Source of the DNA: Paratrimastix pyriformis
Taxonomy: Eukaryota > Preaxostyla > Paratrimastigidae
Length of the DNA: 64,000 bases
Assembly: GCA_027972325.1 (NCBI GenBank)
Contig: JAPMOS010000086.1
Coordinates: 12,501-76,500 of the forward strand
Direction of reading: 5' to 3'
Translations under genes and position numbers: made by a program
Shown: piece by piece, positions 49,809-61,800 of the stretch
Layout: every line of letters begins with the position of its first letter
Position numbering within the stretch: position 1 is the first letter of the stretch
Notes under the pieces: model-generated
Told to the model about the DNA's origin: nothing
Seen by the model: only the letters and a program-made list of their open reading frames with translations
Databases searched by the model: none

Positions 49809-52800
49809 TTCGGATTGCGTTGATTGTTCTCCCCAACACGGAGTCTCTCTTTTTTATTTGCCGCGAATGGCGCCTGCTGTGGGACTTTGAGAGTCTCTCC
49901 ATTCACCCCTTATTTAGTCTGTGTTTTCTTCCACGCCTCTCGAACCATCACCAAACGACTTGCAACTTGCCCAAACAATCGCCCTCATCTCACTTCGTCC
50001 CACCATCTCCCTGCTTTCCACGACAGTTTTGACTTCGAGTGCATCTGGGAATGATGTCAGCGCACATCAGGCCCTGCTGAGCTCCAGTGCCGCGCTTTTT
50101 GCCCCCGGCACTGCTCTCCCTCCGTCTCCTCTCTCCCACGCGAACCCTGCGTCGGATATGAAGCTCCTTTGCGAGGCGCGTGATGCCCTTCCGGGATCTC
50201 CCTTCACGCCCGCCGCTCAGGTTGCCTCGATCCTGGCGCTCCTCCCATTGACTCGCTCGACGATGCTCCTGTTCCGTGGCCCACAGGAGTTGGTGAGCTT
50301 TGAGGCGACCCCATTGCCCCCTGACGCAGGTTTGCCTCCCCGGTTCTCCTTTTTGCTGGTGGCTTATCCTCCTCCTTTCCAGATATTCCCCTTGCGACGA
50401 CCATCCAACACCCTGCCTTTATTCCTCTGGCGGCGCCCACTCTGTCCCAACTCGTGGCTGTCTCCCGTGCCTTGTTTGCCATCCTTGAGCGTGCCCTGGC
50501 CGCTGCGCCAGGCTCTCCCGCGCTTGATCTGGCCGCCCTTGGTGCCTATTGTGCCGCGACCATCCAGGGTGCCACGGCTTCCTGGGCCCGCTTGACGCTG
50601 GTCTGTTTGTGAATGAGATGGGATGTCTCTCCCCCCACACGCGGCTGCGCTCTGGGTCAGTGTGACTCATGATGTTGGGTTCTGCTTCATTCGACGTCTC
50701 GCAGATGGTGACCTCCGTGCGTCAAGCCGCCGATCTGCTGACCCGTTTCTGCGCCGACCCGCAGGCCATGATCGACAGCACATCCACTGCCGATCCGATT
50801 TACTTCTCTCCGAGCTGCAGCACCTCTGTGCTTCCCAAAAACGCAAAGATGTGCTGGATGTTCTCCGGCCAGTGCTCCGCCACGGCCACCATGGGCCTGA
50901 CCCTGTTCCGGGTTTCGCCTGTCTACCGTCAGGCCGTCCAGGATTGCGCCAATGCGGCCGCGCCCTTCTGGCCCCCATCGAAGCGTGGGCGCAACTTGTA
51001 CGAGATCATGTGGCCCACCCCCGACGAGCAGGACGTCAACCCGTATGTGTCCTGGGGCTTTGAGGTGGACTACAGCCTGTTCTGCTTCGAGTACGCCATG
51101 GCCCGGTTCTGGCAGTCCTTGGGGGTCTGTCCGATGTTCCCCTGCTATCAACAAGACCGCATCCATCGCCCGGCATCCATCCCGCCCGCCCCTGGCATGC
51201 ATGATTTCTCATCTTTGTTTTTGCTCTTCTTTGACAGCTCAACCCCGAGGTCATGATTGGCCATCGGCTTGGCGACTACGTTTCCTCGGTTCTTTCGGGC
51301 ATCCTGACCCTGTCCGATTGCTTCCATCTGCTCATCGTCCGCGACCACATGCACGAGCAATCCCGGCCCGGCACCATCTCCATGATCTTCACCAATGCCG
51401 ATAAGGCCGTCGCAGCCATCCGCGAGTTGCACCTGGAGGACTCCATCTCGTTGGCCGATGTGGATGGGCCCGGGTTGGTTGCCCTGGCCGGCCACTCTCG
51501 GGAGGACGTCGAAAAGGTGGCCCGTCACATTGGCGTCCGGTTCAAGCACCGCGGCACCCTGGCCTTCAACTCTCCCTGCATCACCCCGGAGCTTCTCGAC
51601 GAGTTTGAGAAGTTCTCCGCCAGTGGTGCTGTCCACTATGGGGTCCCCTCCATGAAGGTCGGCAACCCCATGACCGGCCAGGTGATCTTGCCCGGCGACC
51701 GTTCCATGTCAGACGGGCACTTCTGGCGGGTGCACCTGCGCGAGCCCAACCAGTTCTACCCCTGCCTGGCTCAGGCTCAGAAGGTCCGTTCACGTTCTGC
51801 CCGCAAATGTGCTCTCGCCCACCGTGGGCTCCTCGGGCTCATCCATTCGTTTGCTTCTTCTTGCACTTGTTAGCACGACTGCTCGATCTTCCTCGAGGTC
51901 GGGCCTCACCCCGGCCTGCTCGGGCTGGGTCTCCACTGCCCCGGCAGCGAGCAGTACCGTTGGATTGCCTCCTGCGACGACGGGTTCTCCGAGTGGGACG
52001 GCGCCATGAACGCCATCGGCAACATGTCCGTCGAGTTGCCCCCGGGCGCCCTGCAGCTCCCCGGCTGCGAGAAGGCCGCCATGTCGGGCGCCCGGGCCCG
52101 GCTGGGCCCCCTGGCCGATGAGCTGAGCCGCGTCATGACCCCGATTCTGGGCGCGACCCCCGTTGCCGCACCGGTGGTCGAGGGTCCCAATGCCGAGACC
52201 GTCCTGCCCCTGCTGACGGAGATGATGCGCGAACTGCTGCACCTGGACGAGTCCGCCCCGCTGGACCCCGAGAAGCCCATGTCTGACCTGGGCCTCACCT
52301 CGATGCTTGCCCTGCGCCTGAAGGAGCGCCTGTCCCGGCGCTTCCACATTGCCAACGTCCCGGCCACGCTGGCCTTTGAGTATCCGACCCTGTCGGCCCT
52401 GTGCCAGTACGTTTGCCAGGCCGCCCTCGGCCAGTCCGTGTCGGCAGGTTCCGCCGCCCCGGGCCACAACAAGCAGTCCGTGGAGGCCGTGACCTCGCAG
52501 CTGGTGGTGATGCTGCAGGAGCTGCTGCACATTGACCCCAAGGTGCAGCTGGACCTGCACCAGCCCATGTCCGAGATGGGTCTGACCTCGATGCTCGGCC
52601 TGCGCCTGAAGGAGCGCCTGCAGCGCCACTTCCACATTGCCAACGTGCCCTCCACGGTGGCCTTCGAGTTCCCCACGATCTCCTCGCTGGCCCAGTTCAT
52701 TGCCTCGGGCGGGTCGACCGACGTCCGCCCGATCTGCACCTCGGCTGGTGCCACGGGCCCCGCCCAGGCCAGCCACTCGGTGGCCATCATTGGCATCGGG

Positions 52801-55800
52801 TGCCGGTTCCCCTGCGGTTCGGTCGACCCCGAGACCTACTGGCAGTACCTGGCCTCGGGCCGCGACGCGGTGGTGCCCATTCCGCCGTCCCGCTTCGAGA
52901 CTGCCCCCTGGTACGACAAGGAGGTGGGCAAGCCGGGCATGATCTGCTGCGCCTCGGCTGGGCTGCTCGATGATGTGGACCAGTTCGACGCGGGCTACTT
53001 CGGGATTGCCCCCAAGGAGGCCAACGACATGGACCCCCAGCAGCGCCTGCTCCTGGAGTGCTGCGTGGAGGCCCTCGAGTCGGCCAACCTGCCCATCCAC
53101 AACGTGATGGGGACCAAGACCGGTTGCTTCGTGGGCCAGTGCTTCCACGACTACGAGAACCTGGCCCAGGCCATGCACCTCGACACCGAGGAGGGCCACG
53201 TCTTCTCGGGCACCAACACGGCCGCCACCTCGGGCCGCATTTCGTACACCTTTGGCCTGATGGGTCCCACCATGACCGTCAACACGGCCTGCTCGGCTTC
53301 GCTCCTCTCGTCCCACCTGGCCTGCACTGCCCTGCGCAACAACGAGTGCGACCTGGCCATGGCCTGCGGTGTCAACATGGTGCTGGACCGCCAGACCATC
53401 GGCACCCTGTGCATGATGAAGATGATGTCCCCCGACGAGCGCTGCAAGACCTTCGACGCCTCGGCCAACGGATACGTCCGCGGCGAGGGCTGCGGCGTTC
53501 TGCTGCTGAAGACCCTCGACAAGGCCTTCGCCGATGGCGACCACATCTTCGCCGTCATCCGCGGGTCGGCCGTGAACCACGGCGGCCGGTCCAACGGCCT
53601 GACGGCCCCTTCACCGGTTGCCCAGGAGGCCCTGCTGCGCGCGGCCCTGCGCGACGGCGGTGTCGGGCCCGACCAGATCGACTGGGTGGAGTGCCACGGC
53701 ACGGGCACGGCCCTCGGCGATCCCATTGAAGTCTCGGCCATCGCCAAAGTCTACAGCAACGGCCACCGCACGCTGCCGCTGCATCTGACCTCGGTCAAGT
53801 CCAGCATTGGCCACCTCGAGTCCGCCGCGGGCATGGCGGGCCTCATTCGGATTGTCACCTCGATGATGCACGACGGGATCACACCCGGTCTCCACCTGAA
53901 GACCCTCAACCCGCTGCTGCCCCGGCTCGAGGACATCCCCGCCCAGGTGGTCACCTCGATGGTCCCCTGGCCCCACCGCGCCGACCGGGTGCGGATGGCG
54001 GGCGTCAGCTCGTTCGGCTTCTCCGGCTCCAATGGCCACGTCATTGTCGAGGAAGCCCCCGACCTGCCCGTCTCGGTCCTGCCCGGGGACCTGTCCCCGC
54101 CCGCCCAGGCCCTCTTCCTGTCGGCCAAGTCGACCGGCGCCCTGAAGGAGCTGGCCGGCAAGTACCTGACCTTCGCCGAGGCACACGGCAAGCAGTCCGG
54201 CCTCCTGGGCGACCTGACCTACACGGCCGCCGTGGGCCGGACCCACTACCAGGGCCCCCGCGCGGCTCTGGTGGCGGCCAACGAGCAGCAGCTCTGCGAG
54301 AAGCTCGCCGCCCTGCGCGACTCGGAGGCCCCCCTGGACCACGTCCCCGAGAAGAAGGGTCGTCTGGCCTTTGTCTTCACCGGCCAAGGGAGCCAGTACC
54401 CCGGCATGGGTCGCGGCCTGTACGATGCCAGCCCCGTCTTCCGGGCCATCGTCGACCGGTGTGATGTCCTCTTGGCCGGCCTGCTCGCGGGCGGCCACTC
54501 CATTCGCGACGTCATGTGGGGCCCCAAGTCCGCCGAGCTGCTCGAGCAGACCCAGTACGCTCAGGTGGCCCTGTTTGTGCTCGAGTACGCCCTGGTCAAG
54601 CTGTGGCGCTCGGTGGGTGTCGAGCCCGACATTGTCCTCGGCCACTCCCTGGGCGAGATCGTGGCCGCCTGCGTGGCCGGCGTGATGAGCCTCGAGCAGG
54701 GCATTCGGTTCGTCGCCCGTCGCGCCGCCCTGATGCAGCGCGCCCCGGCCGAGCCTGAGGCCAGCCCCCGCCACCCTGTCATGGTGGCCCTGGCCGGCGT
54801 GCCCGCCGCCGAGGTGGAAGCCCTGGTTGCGGCCAACACGGAGGGTGTTTGCCTGGCCGCCATCAACGGGCCCGCCCAGGTGGTGGTCAGCGGCCCCCGC
54901 GCAGCCGTCGAGACTCTGGTTGCTGCGGCCTCGGCCAAGCACGAGGGTGTCAAGCAGACCCGCCTCCGGGTCTCGCACGCCTTCCACTCGTCCATGATGG
55001 ACCCCGTTCTGGATGAGTTCGAAGCCATCGCCAAGGAGGTCGAGTGGTCGCCCCTGCCCGCGGCCAACGTCAAGGTCATCAGCAACCTGACGGGCGCCAT
55101 TTCGACCCTGCCCTCCACCCCCGAGACCTTCATGGAGGGCGCCCCGTGCTGCTCGGCCCGCTACTGGCGCCGCCACCTCCGCTCGACGGTCCAGTTCTAC
55201 CGCGGCGTCGAGGCCATGCTGGGCGCCAACGCCACCACCGCGATCGAGGTGGGCCCCAGCCCCGTCCTGCTCGGGATGGCCGCCCAGTGCGGCATGTCGG
55301 CGGACACCGTGCTCTCCGTCCCGTCGATGCGCCGCCCGGCCAAGGGCGAGGAGCCCGCCAACAAGGAGTGGGCCCTCTTCCTGGAGGCTGTGGGCAAGGT
55401 TTACCTCAACCGTCAGCTCGTTGGGCTCAAGTTCGACGGCCTCTACCGTCAGCAGCCCCGCCGGAAGCTTCTCGGCCTGCCCACTTATGCCTTCCAGCGT
55501 CGTCGCCACTGGCTGGAACCCAGCAAGCGCCAGGCTGCCCTGGGCGCCTCCGCCTCTGCCAGTGCCCTGCTGCACCCGCTGCTCGGGCGGGTGGTGGCCG
55601 ACGTCCCCTCGAAGTCGCTGACCGTCTTCCGCGCTCTCGTCGAGACGGCCGGGGCCCTCGAGTGGCTCAAGGACCACTACGTCCTCGGCGTGCAGATCAT
55701 CCCCGCCGCGGCCTTTGTCGACCTGCTCCTGTCCTTTGCCCGCCACACGGCCGGCCCGACCACCAGCGGGGTCTTCTCGATGCCCGAGTACACCGTCATG

Positions 55801-58800
55801 AACCCATTCCTGATGGGCACCGAGCCGGGCCTGCGTCCCTCGCGCACCATCGAGTCGATTGTCACCCGCCCCGACCCAGAGGCACCCCAGTTCGGCCTCG
55901 AGCTGATCTCGGCCCCGGCCTACAACTCGGTCCAGTGGGTGCGCCACGGCACCGCCACGGTGCAGCTGCAGCCCGCCGAGCCGGTCTACGGCGATGCGAC
56001 CCTGCTGGACATTGAGGCCCTGAAGCCGTCCATGAAGCAGGTGCCCGACTGCGGCTGGCTCTACCAGATGATCCGCTGGACGGGCCTCCAGCTGGGCCCG
56101 GCCTTCCAGGGCATCCAGGAGTTCTACTACAACGAGCAGCAATGCCTGGGCCACGTGGTGCTGCCCGCCTCGGAGCACGCCCGCGCCGCCCAGTTCCTGA
56201 TGCACCCCTCGATGATCGACGCCTGCTTCCAGGTCGGCTTTGCGGCCACCTGGATGCGCGACCTGGCCGCGGGCCGCATCAAGGAGAACGCCGGTGAGGA
56301 CTGCCTGATGCTGCCCCTGACCTTTGTCGACGTCAAGCTGCACTACGAGCCGGCCCTCTTCCAGGCCGTCCACTCGGTGTGGGTCCACTCGGACATGGAG
56401 TTCCGCGAGGAGGAGGGCTTTGTCCGGATGCGCGTCCGGGTGTACGACGAGTCCCGGCAGCACATGCTCCTCGAGGTGGGCGAGCTCAACGCCCGCCGGA
56501 CCAACCGGGCCAACTTCATGCACTCGGTCGACCTGATGAAGGCCCAGGAGCTCGAGGGCAAGGAGGCCGTTGCCGAGGCTGCTGGCCCCGCCGAGGAGCC
56601 CGCCGCCGGTGCCGCCGCCGAGGCCCCCCACTGCGCCGCCTACATCACCGAGTGGAAGCCCGCCCCGCTGGCCGCCGCCCAGCCGGCCGTCTCGGTGGCT
56701 GCCTTTGTCCCTGCCCCTGAGGTGTCGGCCTTCACTGGCCGCGCCGGCCTGGCTGCCGTTTTCTCCGCGGCCGAGGCCAACCCCGAGGCCCTGCTCCGCG
56801 GGATGGCCCCCCTGCCCGCCGTGGTCGTCTTTGTGGCCGATGCCAAGGTGACCGATCCCCTGCCCCAGTTGCTGGCCCTGCTGCGGCTCGCCCAGTGCCT
56901 GCTGCACTTCCAGTCGAACACCCCCCGGCTTGTCCTGGTCACCCGCGACGCCCAGCCCGGCGGCCAGAACACCGGCTGCGTGGCAGGGGCCGCCCTGCTG
57001 GGCCTGCTGCGCACCGTGGCCCTGGAGCACCCTGAGCTCCACTGCGTGGCTGTCGATCTGCCCGCCGCCCCGACGGCCTGCCCCACGGTCGCCGAGTGGG
57101 ATCGCATGCTCGCCGAGTTCGTGGCTCCCTCGGCCGGCCTGGAGTTCGTCTACCGTGGTGCCGACCGGCTGACCCCGCGTCTGAAGGCCGTGGCCGTCCC
57201 TGCGGACGCTGCCCTCCCCACGGGCGGCGCCTACTTGGTGACGGGCGGCCTGGGCGGTGTGGGCATGGCCATTGCCCGCTGGCTGGCCGAGACCCGCCAC
57301 GCTGCCCGCATTGTGCTGCTCGACCGCGCCCGTGACACTCCGCTGCCCGCAGCCGTCGAGGAGCTCCGCAAGACCGGCACTGTCGTCGAGACGGCCTTCG
57401 TGGACATGACCAACCGTGAGGCTGTTGCTGGCTTCTTCAAGTCCCTGGCCGGCACCACCCTGGACGGGGTGTACCACTGCTCCGGTCTGACCCGCGATGC
57501 CCCCGTGACCGAACAGACCGCCGAGGGCCACTGGGTCCCCGTCTGGACCCCGAAGGCCGCGGCCGCCCAGTGGATGGAAGAATCCCTGGCCGCCATGTCG
57601 CCCGCCCCTACTAACTGCCCTGATGGGCCTGGCACAGGCTCGCCGCGCCGCGGGCCTGCCCGCCCTGGCCGTCTGCTTCGGTCCCTTCGCCGACGTTGGG
57701 ATGGTGGCCGCCGATCGCGCCCGGGTGGAGCCGCATCTCATCCGCCAGGGCATGATCCCCTTCGCCGCCCAGGAGGCCATCCACATGCTGGGTGCCCTGC
57801 TGGCCATGCCCGCCACCGAGCTGCCCCCTGTGGTGCTCCTTGCGACCATGGACTGGGGCCGGTACATCGCCACCATTGGCGCCAACGTGCCCCACATTGC
57901 GGCTGTTGCCCCCGTCCAGCGCGCCCCCAAGCGCAAGGCCGCCGCCGCTGGGAAGCCCGCCGCCGCCAAGATGACCCGCTCCAGCCTGCAACAGCAGGTG
58001 GTGGCCCTGGCCCGGGATGTGCTGGGCCTCGAGGGCGAGGTTGCCATGGAGTCCCCCCTGAAGGACCTCGGCATGGACTCGCTGCTGGCCCTGGACATCC
58101 GCGCCCGGCTCAACAAGACCTTCGGGCTGGCCGTCCCTGCGACCTTCCTGTTCGACTTTGCCAACCTGCGCGCCATCACGGGCGAGCTGGCCAACCGGCT
58201 CAAGGTCGACGAGAGCGCCTCCGAAGCTCCCGCCGACGAAATGGATGCCCTGATCGCCAAGAGCGCCGCCCCGGCTGCTGCCCCCAAGAAGCCCGCCGCG
58301 GCCTCCAAGCCGGCCCCCGTCGCCGCCCCGACTGCCACCAGTCGCCAGGCCGACCCCAAGAACACGGTGGCCATCATTGGCATGTCCTGCCGCTATCCTG
58401 GGCACGCCAACTGCCCCGAGGAGCTCTGGGAGCTGCTGGTCTCGGGCCGCGACGCCATCTCGACGGTTCCCGAGTGCCGCCGTGGCATTCCGGACCTCGA
58501 CTCGGTTTATGATCCTCGCCCCGGCACCCCCGGCAAGGTCGGTTCTCGCTCGTTTCTTGGCCTCCCTCCCCTCTTGACACCTTGTTTGTGTTGTTGTGTT
58601 GCCCATCACCTTGCTGCTCATCACTCATCGCCTCTCTTCTGCCTTCCTTTTTCTTTTTTTGCCTCTGATCCAGGTCTACGTCCGTGAGGCCGGTTTCCTG
58701 GACCGGGTGGACCAGTTCGATGCGCCCTTCTTTGGCATTGCCCCCATTGAGGCCGCCACCATGGACCCCTCGCAGCGCTTCTGGCTGGAGGTCTCCTGGG

Positions 58801-61800
58801 AGGCCCTCGAGCGCGCCAACATTGTGCCCGAGTCCCTGAACGGCTCCAAGACGGGCGTGTACACGGGTGTCTGCCTGCAGGATTACATGCACCTGGCCGT
58901 GGACATGGGCACCTGGCTGGAGAACGGCTACCTGAGCACGGGCACCAACGGTGATGTGGTCGCCGGCCGGCTGTCGTACACCCTGGGCCTGAAGGGCCCC
59001 ACCATGGCCGTCAACACGGCCTGCTCGTCCTCGCTGGTGGCCATGCACCTGGCCTGCCAGTCGCTGATCTCGGGCGAGACCAACATGTGCATCGCCGGCG
59101 GTGTCAACATGCTGCTTCACCCGAACATGTTCGGCGCCTTCGGCCAGATGCGGATGCTCTCGCCCGACGCTCGCTGCAAGACCTTCGACGCCTCGGCCAA
59201 CGGCTACTCGCGTGGCGAGGGTTGCGGCTCTCTGGTCCTGGAGCGCCTCGACAAGGCCCTGGAGGAGGGTCGCCCCATTGTGGCCCTCGTCCGCGGCACG
59301 GCCCTGAACCAGGACGGCCGCTCCAACGGGCTGACGGCCCCCAACGGCCCCTCGCAGGAGGCCGTCATCAAGACGGCCCTGGAGCGGGCCCACCTGACCC
59401 CCGATGACATTGACCTGATCGAGGTCCACGGCACGGGTACCTCCCTCGGCGACCCCATCGAGGTGGGCGCCATCTGCAACGTGTTCACCTCGGCCAAGCG
59501 TCACGGGCCCCTGAAGCTCACTGCCATCAAGTCCGTCATTGGCCACACGGAGGGCGCCGCCGGCGTGGCGGGCGTGATCAAGGTGGCCCTGGCCCTGCAG
59601 CACGAGGCTGTCCCGGCCATCCTGCACCTGAAGAAGCTCAACCCGCTGCTGCCCCCGCTGGACCCGATCCCCGCCCAGGCCATCACCGAGCTGACCCCCT
59701 GGCCCCGGCGCGCCGGCATGCCCCGTGTCGGCGGCGTCTCGTCCTTCGGCTTCTCGGGCACCAACGGCCACGTTCTTATCGAGGAGGCCCCCATCCTGCC
59801 CCCGACCCCCGTCTCGGGCAGCCTCGAGGTCCCCGCCCACGGGCTCTTCCTCTCGGCCAAGACCCCGGCCTCCCTCAAGGAGATGACCGCCCAGTACGCC
59901 AAGTTCATTGCGGCCCAGCCTGCCCAGGCTCTGGGCGACATCTGCTACACGGCCGCCAACTGCCGGTCGCACTTCCCCAAGTCGGCCCGCGTGGCGGTCG
60001 TGGCCGGCACCAGCGCCGAGATGTGCCTGAAGCTGGGCGAGGCCCAGATTGAGGACTTCGCCTCCGATGGCCGCTCTCCCGTGGTGGCCTTCATGTTCAC
60101 CGGCCAGGGGAGCCAGTACCCCGGCATGGGTCGCGGCCTGTACGATGCCAGCCCCGTCTTCCGGGCCGTCGTCGACCGGTGCGACTCCCTTCTGGATGGC
60201 CAGCTCGAGGGCGGCCACTCCATTCGCGACGTCATGTGGGGCGAGCACGCTGCCGAGCTGCTCGAGCAGACCCAGTACGCTCAGGTGGCCCTGTTTGTGC
60301 TCGAGTACGCCCTGGTCAAGCTGTGGCGCTCGGTGGGTGTCGAGCCCGACATTGTCCTCGGTCACTCCCTGGGCGAGATCGTGGCCGCCTGCGTGGCCGG
60401 CGTCGTGACCCTCGACCAGGCCCTGTCCTTTGTCGTGCGCCGCGCCGCCCTGATGCAGCGCGCCCCGGCAGAGGCCGCCGAGAGCCCCCGCGCTCCGGTC
60501 ATGGTGGCTGTCAGCGGCGCTCCGGTTGCTGAAATGGAGCGCCTCGTCGCTGGCACTGATGCCTGCCTGGCTGCCATCAATGGGCCCGCCCAGGTGGTGG
60601 TCAGCGGCCCCCGCGAGGCCGTCGAGAAGGTCGTGGCTCAGGCCACCTCCGCCCACGCCAGCCTCAAGCAGACCCGGCTCCGCGTCTCGCACGCCTTCCA
60701 CTCGGCCATGATGGAGCCCATCCTGGACGAGTTCCAGGAGGCCGCCGAGGAGGTCGATTGGCAGCCCCTGCCCGCGGCCAACATCAAGGTGATCAGCAAC
60801 GTCACCGGTGCCGTGGCGGTCATGCCCACGGAGCCCGCCCAGGTGGCCGATGGGTGCCCTTGCTGCACCCCGGCCTACTGGCGCCGCCATCTGCGCTCCC
60901 CCGTTCAGTTCGCCCGGTCCGTCGAGGCCATGCTGGGCGCCAACGCCACCACCGTGATCGAGGTGGGCCCCAGCCCGGTCCTGCTCGGGATGGCCGCCCA
61001 GTGCGGCATGTCGGCGGACACCGTGCTCTCGGTCCCCTCGATGCGCCGCCCGACCAAGGGCGAGGAGCCCGCCAACAAGGAGTGGGCCCTCTTCCTGGAG
61101 GCCTTCGGCAAGCTCTACGTCAGCCGGCAGACGCTGCCCCTGAAGTTCGATGGCCTCTACCGCCAGCAGCCACGGCGCACCATCACCGGGCTGCCCACTT
61201 ATGCCTTCCAGCGTCGTCGTCACTGGATGGAGCCCAGCAAGCGGGTGGCCGCCGCCGAGGGCCCCGCCGCCGGTGCCCTGCTGCACCCGCTGCTCGGCCG
61301 GGTGGTTGCCGACATTCCCTCGAAGTCGCTGACCGTCTTCCGCGGGCTCGTCCAGGCCCGGGGGGCCCTCGAGTGGCTCAAGGACCACATCGTCATGGGC
61401 AACATTATCGTCCCGGCCGCCGCCTTCATGGACGTCCTGCTGGGGGCCTGCCGCTGGCTGTCGACCCGCAGCACGTCGGGCTCCCGCTACGAGGTCAGCG
61501 AGTTCACCGTGCTCAACCCGTTTGTGCTGCCCAACGAGCGCACCGCGGCCGCCCTGAATGTCCTCGTCACGGGCAGCCCCGCCGACGAGGAGCTGAACGT
61601 GGAGTGCGCCACCTCGGTGCCGACCCATCCCGAGAGCCCCGTCCAGTCGCACCTCTCGGCCGTGGTGACCCGCCAGGGCCCCGCGGCCCCCGTCGAGCCC
61701 CTGCCCGTCGAGGAGTACACCCGCGACTGGGCCCCCGTTGACCTGGAGGCCTTCTACGCCAACCTGCGCGCGGTGGGTCTCGAGCTGGGCCCCTTCTTCC

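Noticed and set aside
53611-58383. Large minus-strand open frames opposite the PKS
   Set aside because: They are antisense shadows of GC-rich PKS codons, with no domain and Gly/Ala/His-rich composition.
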